A DNA stretch of 64,000 nucleotides from Acanthaster planci (lineage: Eukaryota > Echinodermata > Asteroidea > Valvatida > Acanthasteridae), in the NCBI RefSeq assembly GCF_001949145.1, contig NW_019091442.1:854661-918660 (forward strand), read 5' to 3'. The notes below the pieces were generated by a model. It ran no database searches, was not told the origin of the DNA, and saw only the letters and a list, made by a program, of their open reading frames with translations. Position numbers and translations under genes: made by a program. Positions 47,601-57,066 of the stretch are shown here, piece after piece. Position 1 is the first letter of the stretch. Each line of letters opens with the position of its first letter.

Positions 47601-49481
47601 GTTCTTTTATTTATTGTGCCATTTTGGCTGCCAAATAGGAAGTGGATTATTTTTCCCTCCCTGCGCCATTGTTTAATCCTTAACCTTAGTTAACATGAAC
47701 TTCAGTTGCTAATGTTACATTTACAACCTTTATTTAGGGTATTTCGACCCCCAAGGTATAGGAGAGTTATTACCTTATTCAAGGTGCTGCCAGGTATGTT
47801 GATGGGTAACGTGAAGAGACATTGAAAAATATCCTCAAAGTGGTCAATAAGTGAAGCTGTCTCCTCTTTACTGTAGTCGAAACCACACAGCACCTTGCCT
47901 GATACCCTGAATGTCAGAGATCTGCATTCTGGATATGCTGTAACTCCAGCAGGAGCTTTGCACCAGTCATCGATCGCATCAATAATGAGAGGTTGAACCA
48001 AGGAGACGTAACCAGCGAGTGCCGTGTGAGAGAAAGCACTAGCTACGTGTTTACGAAGCCTCGTGTGAAAAGGTCCCTGACTTTGTGACAGGCAATCAGT
48101 CCCAAAGATGAGTCTGGATGTGGCTGGCCAATAAGAGGTCACGATGTCATTTTCGCCGTGAAGAATCTTACGGATGTTTTCAGCTCCTCTGACTCGAACC
48201 GTTGGGCGGCCAAACAGATGTGTTTTAAAAAGCCGTCCGTGCTGCTGAAACTTCTTTTCGTAAAACTCCGACCCCTGTGTTTATAAATCGGATCAGGAAA
48301 ATGCATCTTGTAGAACTATTATTATACGGCTTCCTTTTCGTTTAGTACATGTATTCGGTTTTTATCTTTTGTGAAAGTTACAAATGCTTTTCATTAATTA
48401 CTCACGTTGGACACATTTCACGAATAGGAAAGATTATCCTGTAACATTCAATTCTTATTCATTAAATTATACGTGACAAAACGAAATGAAAATAATAGAA
48501 TACAAGTTTATTAAGAGTTACTGTATGTACTCTTATGTCCTACAATTAATGCTTTGTGTAGAATAATACGATAATTTCTGTAATCTAATGCCGGAATACC
48601 ACGGTCGTTAACCATTGCATTGATTTGCCGGAATACCACGGTCGTTAACCATTGCATTGATTTGCCACGGATTCTAATATATTGTGTTTTGGAGCCTTTA
48701 CGTTGTGAGTGAACGTTTAACTTCATTAAGACTACATATCCAAAGAAAAGACGATCAGTGGACTTGAAACGACCTTTTCGTTATTCATACGTACTTCAAT
48801 CCTCTACCCTGACCAACCGACCGATATCTAAAGCTACTTTTGGGGGAGGACTGAAAATATATTTTAATACATGATTTTCGACAAATTATCAAAGGATTTA
48901 GACAAGACAAAATCTTGAAAATGTTTGAGAAATTGCGCAAGAAGAAATCGATGGAAAGTATCGGACACAAGCTTTAAGTCAGTGCTCTAGCAGGTGCTGA
49001 CAGCATAATCTCAATCAACTCGGCGTTAAAAAGGGTGAGGGAATTTAAGGACGAAAGAGATTTGCATTCGTGGGTAAGGCTCCTCTGTCCTATTGAAGAA
49101 CTGCACCTGTCTTCAACTATAAATATGAGCGATGGGTACCAAGTCACAAATGCATAGATTGTATTAAGCCACCAAACTACGAAGTAACTATCGAGTATAA
49201 AAAATCATCGTTATGATTAAAATTGTCAAAACTTTGGATACAAAACTCCTAATACAAAGACAAGTTTGAGAGCAACTCACCTGAAGAGCAAACGAAATTG
49301 TTTCTCCAATCAGGGGCCATCCCATACTACCATCTGGTAATGGTGCATCGAAAGCGGGATCTCTATTCTGGATCAAGTATTCATACCATAAGCGACGCAC
49401 CACAATGAGTATCACCATGGATAATGCAAGTGGAACAATATATTGCCCCACAAGGCCGATTATCGGTGTATCTACTGTCAT
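41251..49481 (-). CDS. CYP26: CYP26-family cytochrome P450 (retinoic acid hydroxylase)
   Basis: Five coding exons on the minus strand, all phase 0 with GT/AG borders: 49481-49281, 48274-47774, 45184-45047, 44382-44104 and 41658-41251. They encode 508 residues, the usual CYP26 length. CYP26 enzymes oxidise all-trans retinoic acid in the endoplasmic reticulum and so shape developmental gradients. Evidence: N-terminal membrane helix (residues about 8-28), PLPDGSMGWPLIGET proline hinge, KTHLFGRPTVRVRGAENIRK (the CYP26 signature), KETMR (E351-R354, ExxR), FDPDRF (403-408), and the haem loop FGGGPRSCIG with Cys433. The I-helix motif reads AGYAST (292-297), lacking the usual acidic residue. A DR5 retinoic acid response element lies 264 bp upstream. 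The subfamily (A, B or C) cannot be decided from here. Confidence 0.93.
42225..43752. repeat. Pair of diverged direct repeats in CYP26 intron 4
   Basis: About 42225-42345 and 43635-43752 share acacggt-tt-aa-a-ggggatcaa and a flank of roughly 50 bases (attc-atct-agaa-g). The frames they contain in this window are chance. Confidence 0.45.
44104..44382 (-). CDS. CYP26: CYP26 exon 4 (I helix and ExxR)
   Basis: The exon has 93 codons. It begins ATVCRAIDLLVAGYASTASA in the I helix, and goes on to LIKVRRELKDHN, MNQLKYVSNVIKETMRMSPP and the FRKALRTFELD segment, with the donor after GAC (GTAAGT). The I-helix motif has Ala (codon GCA) where most P450s have Glu or Asp. ExxR is intact. Confidence 0.92.
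45047..45184 (-). CDS. CYP26: CYP26 exon 3
   Basis: An acceptor cttcccag precedes GGT, and GTAAGA follows TCG. The 46 codons start GLKARDLIAKKITENIQRKM and include DDDDTQDALRILMEQDME. This matches the CYP26 segment between the F/G region and the I helix (RARNxIHxxIExxIRxKI, DALxxLIE). Confidence 0.88.
46330..46480 (-). repeat. Dispersed repeat, reverse copy
   Basis: This is the reverse complement counterpart of 39130-39265. It lies in the CYP26 intron between exons 3 and 2, so the two copies form a large inverted pair spanning CYP26 exons 3-5. Confidence 0.6.
47774..48274 (-). CDS. CYP26: CYP26 exon 2
   Basis: The acceptor aaacacag precedes GGG, and the donor follows AAG (GTAATA). The exon has 167 codons: FKTHLFGRPTVRVRGAENIR, SYWPATSRLIFGTDCLS, LRKHVASAFSHTALAGYV, FRVSGKVLCGFDYS, FTLPINIPGSTLNK. 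It covers the region spread over two or more exons in vertebrate CYP26A1, including the helix C WxxxR-like segment. Confidence 0.92.
48590..48663. repeat. 37-bp tandem duplication (two identical copies)
   Basis: 48590-48626 and 48627-48663 are the same 37 bases (starting gccggaataccacgg, ending attgcattgattt), directly adjacent. They are in CYP26 intron 1. Perfect identity suggests a recent event or an assembly duplication. Confidence 0.9.
49281..49481 (-). CDS. CYP26: CYP26 exon 1 (start, membrane anchor)
   Basis: The ATG at 49481 begins MTVDTPIIGLVGQYIV. A hydrophobic helix, the basic RRLW edge and the proline-rich hinge PLPDGSMGWPLIGETISFAL follow, ending CAG before GTGAG. I prefer this ATG over any upstream one because the reading before it carries no family resemblance and an acceptor-like cttcaacag lies just upstream. 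Confidence 0.88.
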
Positions 49482-49744
49482 ATTTCTGATATCTGTTGAA
49501 GTGAAACAAATACGTTTTATATAATTAAACACAATTTCTTCTACAAAGCGTAGTGGATGTCTATGTAATCAGTCATTAGCAATGCTCATGCTGCTGTGTC
49601 TCGCGTTAACTAAACCTATCAAGAGAAGTGTTATGAAATTTATACTGGTAAACAGATCTATTTTAGTATGAATGAAATGAACTTGTGAACCTATGCTGTT
49701 GATCGAGAAAATGAACTTTTATTATCGGTTGGTAATATGGCTCA

Positions 49745-49761
49745 AGTTCAGGGTGAGTTCA
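49745..49761. promoter_or_regulatory. DR5 retinoic acid response element upstream of CYP26
   Basis: AGTTCA GGGTG AGTTCA: two perfect hexamer half-sites (RGKTCA) as a direct repeat with 5-base spacing, the classical RAR/RXR site. It lies 264 bp upstream of the CYP26 ATG. Vertebrate Cyp26a1 promoters have a DR5 element with the same AGTTCA half-sites near the start. It would provide retinoic-acid-induced feedback. Confidence 0.75.
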
Positions 49762-49837
49762 AGCAAAAGAACAACATGCCAAGTTGGCTTTGTCATGGTA
49801 ACTAGTTAACCTGTACAGGAGGAGGTATGGCATTCTG

Positions 49838-49890
49838 AGGTCACCTCTTTGCACTGACCTATTGGCTGATTTAGGTCACTAGGTACACCT
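49838..49890. promoter_or_regulatory. Cluster of nuclear-receptor half-sites
   Basis: AGGTCA at 49838-49843, TGACCT at 49855-49860 and AGGTCA at 49873-49878, the last followed after two bases by the near-match AGGTAC. They are within 130 bp of the DR5 element. Nuclear receptors bind such hexamers. The spacings of the first three are not canonical. Confidence 0.45.
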
Positions 49891-50300
49891 CCTTCGTCCT
49901 AACACGATGTGAAATGATGAAAACAGAACTTCGAGTAAACTATACTATATATAGATGAATGATTGTCTGATTGTGACAAACACCAGTCACCGACAAAATA
50001 ATGGCATAAGGGAGAAACAAGTTTGACAAATCACAAAGGGGTTGAGGCCTTAAAAAAAGGATTTCTTTTAAATCATAACAAACTTCATTCAAAAATTCAT
50101 TGAATTTCAGGAGTCATTCCATGTCATACAATCTGAATTTCACGGTGGAGTTTATGTTCACATAAAAATTCTGTTGTATCCAAAAACCCAGGATGAAAGA
50201 AGGTTTCAGGAAAGGTCGAAGGCACAATTTCCCACATTTGTGGACCCCTTTTCCCTGTGACAGACACTCCGTGTAGGCCTACACCTACACACACACACAG

Positions 50301-50360
50301 TATGTACTGTACATGTACATGTACAGTGTACTGTACATGTACAGTGTACATGTACTGTAC
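50301..50360. repeat. Self-complementary tacatgtac repeat
   Basis: A 60-base run of tgtacatgtac and gtacagtgtac units, preceded by (CA)n. Highly palindromic; likely a simple repeat. Confidence 0.7.
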
Positions 50361-52970
50361 TTTCAGATGCTCTGCATGCTGTTTACTGGCCATGAACCCA
50401 CAAAAATTGGGGCGGAAATAATCAGGCAATGTGACCCACATAAAAACTGACACCACCCATAGCAAGTGTGCAGGGTTGACGTTCACTGTTATTATTCACT
50501 TCACTGTTCATACAACGATGCTGCGTGTAAAAATGAAAGAAAACGTAACGTTGTTATGCCCTCTGTAGTTCGCCCACATTTATTCGCATTCCACCACCCT
50601 TTCCTTCCTTTTCCTCTCCGTAAACCTAGCTTGTCAAGCAAGTACACCGAGAAACAAGCTTTTAACCACTCAATTTCATCTTTTAGTACTACCTTCCGAG
50701 ACTACTACGTTTTCTCTTTTTATAACCATTTTTCGTTTAATTCGTCTTTCGAAATTTATTTATTTATTTTTGACATAAAATGCCTTCAAAGCAAAAATAA
50801 TCATCCAACTGCATAGGCCTACCCATGACCATACTCCAGCTTTTTACACTTACTCAGCACTTGTATTTCAGTTTTGAAGTACTTGACCCAAAGTTCATTT
50901 GATACTAAGGCAGTGTTTCTTTTATTATCTTATTAACTTTTTATTACTAAATCAAAAACTACAAATAGTAAAGCCATGGGGAACCTAGAGTACAAGGAAC
51001 ACCAAAAACTAACAAACAACAGTCTAAATGTCGACGAAGCAAAGTGTTTGAAATTAATGCTGGAATAGCTAGTCACTTCATGTTTTAATTAAACATTTGT
51101 TCAGTACGTAATGAGTATTAAGTACAGTTAACTAAGTCAAGGAGAACTAAGAAAAAGGTAACAATGATAACTAAGATTTCCTTCGTTTTGCACTGAACAA
51201 AGACAATGATTTCTGGTTTGATTGGATGATCGGAGTCATTTTTAATTTTGCAACTTTTGTGGCAACATGTACCGTATTACCTCCCTCATTTAAGGCATTT
51301 CACTCAAGCTAAGGGAACAGCGGAAAACTGCATCCTTGAAAAGTGTTTGTGGCCTTTATATAACCAAGCTGAATCCAACAAGGTTATGCAGGATTTCAAT
51401 GGTCCCTAGGGGGTTAGGGTTTAAAGTCCAGCGTGAAGAAAGCATTGTGTTGGCATGTTTGTGCCGATACCCCGATTTAGGAATAAATCTTTGCACGTTT
51501 TCCTTGCATCGTAGGGTTAGATGACAAACGATTAAGCATTTTGTGTTAAAACTTGTGGGGAAGTGAACCAGTCAACCATGAATTATATTTGCTTCAGGGT
51601 TTCCCTTAAGTAGCTACTCGTAACTCACAAACAAAACAATGCACAGCCCTCAAAGTAAATCTTCGAGGGGGTAAAAAGAAGAATCGCCTTGAATTATTTG
51701 AAAGGTGGTGATGGGCCAAACAAAACATTGATGTGATTGTTAATGCTGGATGAAAAAGCTTGAAATCCTGATTGTGTTTGCCTAGTGTTGCCCAGTGTTG
51801 GCTAATTGACTTTCCTTTTCTGATAAGTTTGAATTTTTCTAAATACAGTACCTATATTTAAAATCGCATGTGGAACTTATTTGAACATGTGACGACTTGT
51901 TTACGAGCATATGATAAATGGCCTTTTTTCTGGTTCACTTTACACACAGATTTGTGTATAAAATGCACTGATTTTTGTCATCTATTCCTTGAAAATGTTA
52001 AGCATGTATCAGGAGCAATTGGTCGGGTATAAGATCGATTAGAGGTGAGGATATATGACATCTTAAAATTTACAGGGAATACTTAACTCAGTCTTTCAAT
52101 AATTCACCCAAAAGCCAAAACGTCCACCCTAAAGGCCTTTTGAACTTGCGTTGAGTCCTGTAAGTGGTTCTATTTAAAACCCAAATCCAGCTACTTTTAC
52201 TATTTATGAATCACTGGAGTATAGTAATTAGCTAGGTTAAAGGTCAGTCGTCCAATTTAACTAATGCTGGAATGAAGTTACTTTGAGGAGATGTAGTTTG
52301 AATTTCACTTTCTCTTTCGCCTACGTGATCCACACTGTGATCCGTGTGCTTTCCGAGAGTTTATGGTTGCCACCGTGTAATTTTCACACAAATTCTCGGC
52401 AAGCACTGACCCTTTACTCCTTGATTAAATGATTAAAAGTAAAGACCCTGAGAAACAAAATTGCTTATGTTTATTTGTTTAACCGACAAATTGTTCTATC
52501 CATAGCATTTACAGACGACTCTCCTCTTATGGCAAAGGACAGTATGATTGCTAGTGTACGTAGCGAGTGTCCCCAGGCAGTTGTTCTAAACAAAATCCAC
52601 CCATACACTTTCCACTTTTTAATTAAGAGGCCATAGATAAGGGTCCATTGACAACGTCGCTGGATTATATATTGCATATCTATATCTATATTGCATTAAG
52701 AGATTCTGTAACAATGTATATATTTTGACAGAATGTTTATACTTGGCTAAACATGAGTTCACAATCTTTCGTGTGATTAAAAGTAGTTAATTTTAAATTT
52801 TAAACTGTCCTGGATGATTATACTCAGTGTTCAAGCAGGTGTCACAATTGTTCGCATGTTTGCATTCTTTCCACACTCCATTTACCCCTCTATATTGTAC
52901 TTTCAACTCTTAAAAAGTTAAGGGATTCATCAAATTGGTATACTGTGGAGGATTCTAACACTTATCATTC
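50361..52970. other. Intergenic, no supported gene
   Basis: Long AT-rich stretch. The plus-strand frame at 50466-50816 is rich in Phe/Ser and is judged to be chance. Confidence 0.5.
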
Positions 52971-52974
52971 ACAG

Positions 52975-53045
52975 ATTCGACCAATCACAGTCAAGAGTAT
53001 TAGCCAGTCACAGCCAAGTGCTTTGACCAATCAGGCCAAGGGTCG
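52975..53045. repeat. Three short CCAATCA repeats
   Basis: gaccaatcacagtcaag, gccagtcacagccaag and gaccaatcaggccaag follow at 20-30-base intervals. They could be a small tandem repeat or CCAAT-box-like promoter sites. No gene start is evident nearby. Confidence 0.4.
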
Positions 53046-53049
53046 AGAC

Positions 53050-55405
53050 ACCAACTACTTGTATATACAAAGCCAGTTTAGAAGGGAATCGAATGCACAT
53101 TGCGTGGGTCATTCTGTCACAGTGAATTATGCAAGCTGGTTCAACACGTATGTTCACCCCTTCCACTTAATTTAGTGTGCACACGCTAAAATTCGTCGTG
53201 GTCACTTTCTGTCAGCGACGCCAGCCAGCAAACGACTAGAGCAAAATCCATCTGCAGAGATCTTCCGCATTCTGTAAATGTTTGCTGAATTTATACCAGA
53301 GGAGTATATTCAAGCTTCAGATTTCATGTTGTGATGTGTTTCTTGTTAATCGTGAGTGACATTTCCGAGAAAGTGGGTTGACCGATGTCTATTTACATTT
53401 CCGAACGTAAAAAGGGTGTTTTAAAATCGAAATTTTGAATTGTTCTCCATTTTTTTCACACATGTTGCATATCTTGGTGATTGAGAGAGTGTTTGAAAAA
53501 GGATAACATGTTATGTTTAAGCTATTGTGAATTGTCCTTCGTTAGTTTTATCAATTTCAACTTTGGCTCTGTCTACTGATGGTTGGCCATGATTTATGTA
53601 TGCACATATACATGTACAGTACCCTATCAACGTACGTATACGTATACTATACGCACTACTACGGACAAAATGATTTTCACGCAAAATATTCTATTCGCAA
53701 TAACGTGAAAATACAACCGGTGTTTTTATCGGGTCTTTATTTCGTTGGATAAACTGGGGAAGTGGTTTTAAAATGGGAAAGACCATGAACGTATTTTCAA
53801 ATCTGATGGTGCTTATTTTTTAATCACTTTTTCAGAATTTGTTTCAAATTTTGTGCAACCGGGTTCATATAATACGGGTGGTATAATGTTTCTAATCAAT
53901 TTTAATTAATATCAAATTATCTCCGTGAACTTTAGTTGTATTTCGTTGGAAAAAAAGTATGGTCTCCATCCGCAGAAAGAAGTGTGAACGGGTTCAATGA
54001 TTCAAGGCTGACTTGATCAAACGGCAAATAGCCGTTTTTTCCTGACAAAAAGCCTGTTCACTGTCACAGAGGTTCTTGATGACCTTCTGCAGAAAAATGG
54101 TTTCAATACTTTCAATACCCATTTCTGTATCGATAATTTCACTTCTTTGTGTTGGATGTCCTCCCCGTAAAATTGACGAAGGACAGTGGCGTAAATTTGT
54201 GCCGGAACCGGGGTATGGAAGATTGTGGAGGGGGGGACTTTCTGGATCATGGAAATTTGAAAAGCAGGGGCGGCTTACACCATATGACTCTAGGAAAAAT
54301 ATTCACGATGCAGATTAACATCTGTAAATATGTATAACACTCCTTCAGAACCTTGCATCAGAACGGCATATTTATGGCTTTTTGTTCTCCTTTTTTGTGC
54401 TACTAATTACATTTTGCGCTGTTGGGAAGTCCGAAAAGTTTTTCACAATCTGTCTTCTTTTTCCACCACCACAAAGTGTGTTTGTGTGTGTGGGGGGGGG
54501 GCTGGGTGTGTACAGGTGTGTCATACATAGTGTGGACCTCTGCACAAAGAAGTTCACATAATGCGGGGTATATGATGGCGTTGTGTGGACTCGCACACGT
54601 CCAGAAAATATTTTTCCCTCTCTGAAAAACAGTTTCATGGGCATTTTGGGGTCATGGTTATCTGTGGCGAAATGAAGAGGAACAGTCCAGGAAATCATCG
54701 TCTAAAATACAGCTCGAATGAGTTATCCTAGTGCGTTGGAAAAAAAGGAGCACTTTCCTTAACCACAGGCGAACAAAGGAATGTCCACACTTCGTCTGTA
54801 AAACAAGTGTGTGTGTGGTGGGGGGGACTCCATAGCCCATCCCCCAGTCAAAAGGTGGGGGGGTATAGATACCTCCATCCCTGAAATTTCCACCTTTGCT
54901 TAGTGATTTTTAATATGCCCCGTATACCACCCCATTATTATGTACCTTGCATCTTGCGTATTTTGTCTACTGTCCTGATTATTTACACTTGACACCGCCG
55001 TTGAAGGGCAATATACGTACACGGTATAACTGAATTGCCTTTATTGCCTTTCTTTCATAGGCCTAGTCCCGGTGCAACCGCCGTCACATATCTGTTGTTC
55101 TCCGGATTCCCTGTTATTAACCTTATATGTACGGGATCTTAATTAATGACCCCGATATCCCAAAGCTCTTGTCGCGTCAAAGCCTCTACAGTCCCCTTCT
55201 AATTTGTCTCATCTCCAAGCCTTGGACATCCCCTACGCGTCTCTGCAAAAGTGTGGTCTACCCGGCCCACGCAGATGTTCCTCACACTATCCCTATTATG
55301 TCCACACGCAAGGAATCGTGAAAACCAATAGATCAACCTAACAGCAACCCACACAATGGCCTCCCAACTCCATCCATAGGACAAATTTCCCAATCTTTTG
55401 AAGCC
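53050..55405. other. Intergenic with G-rich and GT-rich microsatellites
   Basis: (GT)n/G runs near 54480 and 54810, and a cagtggcgta site at about 54184 (small hAT-like element end). No gene is called. Confidence 0.45.
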
Positions 55406-55409
55406 CCAA

Positions 55410-55650
55410 TTCGTTCTTTGCACGCTGCTGCCATAGGCATGCAGAGCCTCGATCTGGCATCTTTACACAATAAATTTAGTTTTTAGCTCTGATGATTCCT
55501 GTATATGTTGCTTATATAATTTTGTGCCTGCTGCGTTAGTTCCCATACTATGTTACTATGCAATTGGACAAAGCAATTCTGACACGATTGTACAAGCTAC
55601 TAGTTCGAGGCTCTGCATGCCTATGGCGGTAGCAGTGTGCAAAGAGCGAA
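55410..55650. repeat. Inverted repeat, 43-46-bp arms
   Basis: 55410-55452 (ttcgttctttgcacgctgct... gagcctcga) is the reverse complement of 55605-55650 with a few mismatches. The spacer is about 150 bp. A cruciform or a foldback element end is possible. Confidence 0.75.
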
Positions 55651-57000
55651 TACAACAGCTTGTTTCCTACCAACCGAAGTTTCATTCATACGTGCAACGT
55701 ATGAAGTTCTTTGCTGATTTTGTATTTTTCTTGGATTTTCGAACAAAAAAAGCACACTTCAATGGATATCGGAGGGTTTGTTTCACTTTGCCTTTTACAA
55801 AGTTTCAATCTTTTGCGTGTCATGTTTATTAAATTCTGTAGCGTAGCCAGCAGTAACGCAAATTCTTAATTACTCAGTGGTTTCGCGTGTGAAACATGTG
55901 AAACTGAACCTTTATCCTCTGCCGCCAGTCAACCTTTCTTCGGTAACTTATTATTATAGTTCGTAACCTATTATTATTTGTCACTTCTTAATCAAAAGAT
56001 TCTCGGACCATATGCGTCGCCATTTTTTTTTTCCTTTGGGCTAAGCACTTTTCTCAAGGAGGAATAATTTGCAAAGGGGAAGGGGGCTAGGCAAAGGTAC
56101 TCATTGGCAAGGAAGGGACAAATCATTAACAGTGGAAAGGGGTCAGTTTCGATTTTTGTTTTCAAGCGAATTGGTGATTTATATCCCATTTCATGTTCCA
56201 TATCCTTTTCCATTTTCTTTCCATTTTAACTTGTTTTTTTTCAGCCTATACGCCCTCGCGACCCCCATGCCTCGGACTTTACTTCTCGAAGAAAAAATCA
56301 TCCGTAGCTGAGCTACGATCAATTACACTTGGACAAGACGGTTACCGTAGCACAATCGGAACCCCTACAAGAACATAATCACTATAAAGATTATTGTGAT
56401 TCGATGTGGCGCAATATGCGTACAAACCTGTGTTATATGAGAATCTCTTTATTGAATTATTTTGGTTGATGACACAAATTTTATTTGTCCTTTTATTATG
56501 CCCGAAACATAGACCTATATATATGGCCTAAAGTTATCACGGATATATCAATTGTGCATTAAAACTTGCAACTTGAACAGTGCTTGACTCAACTAAAGTC
56601 AGATTCAATAATGCAATTCAAAGAGTCGGACCCATTCACTAATGTGACCAGTTCATATTGATGAGTGAAAGTGCAGTCGTGTAAACCAGTGCAGTGAATG
56701 AGTTGTTCCACTTTTTTTACAATTTCGTCCTGTGAACCATCACCAACGGAAGGTGCTAGTAGTTAATTAATGTTTAAAGGACTTCAGACGTGGAAACTGT
56801 GGCATGAAATATATTGAACATGGTAAATGGGCAACAGCAAGATAAGTACAGAAATGTATAATCCAACATACTGAGAGTAGCAACAAAGCTGCACTATGAG
56901 TTGATTAGTTGTAAAAAACGACAAAAGTTTGAATGTACGTTGATTAAACAAAAATCAAATTATGTTGAAAAATTAAATTTAGATATTAATTGAAACCTAC
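55651..57000. other. Intergenic, no supported gene
   Basis: Chance frames only. ctgtagcgtagccagc near 55838 resembles a small-element terminal repeat. Confidence 0.5.
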
Positions 57001-57066
57001 CTTCTACTGGAAATGACGAGAGTCTAGCGACTTGACGGAGCAGCGTCTGCGTTAAGGGAGTCTCCG
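57001..57066 (-). CDS. Very short candidate exon, unrecognised
   Basis: The minus strand has the acceptor gtttgttctttag and the donor GAAG/GTAGGT, and just one open frame: ETPLTQTLLRQVARLSSFPV. The splice borders are good, but 66 bases are too few to identify a family, and neighbours were not found. Confidence 0.22.

Larger units (their letters stand above)
49527..50290. other. CYP26 upstream region
   Basis: This interval holds the response-element cluster and TATA-like sites: TTATATAAAA on the minus strand at 49515-49524, and TATATATAG at about 49945. The transcription start is not determined. An acceptor-like cttcaacag between TATA and ATG allows for a 5' UTR intron. Confidence 0.45.
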
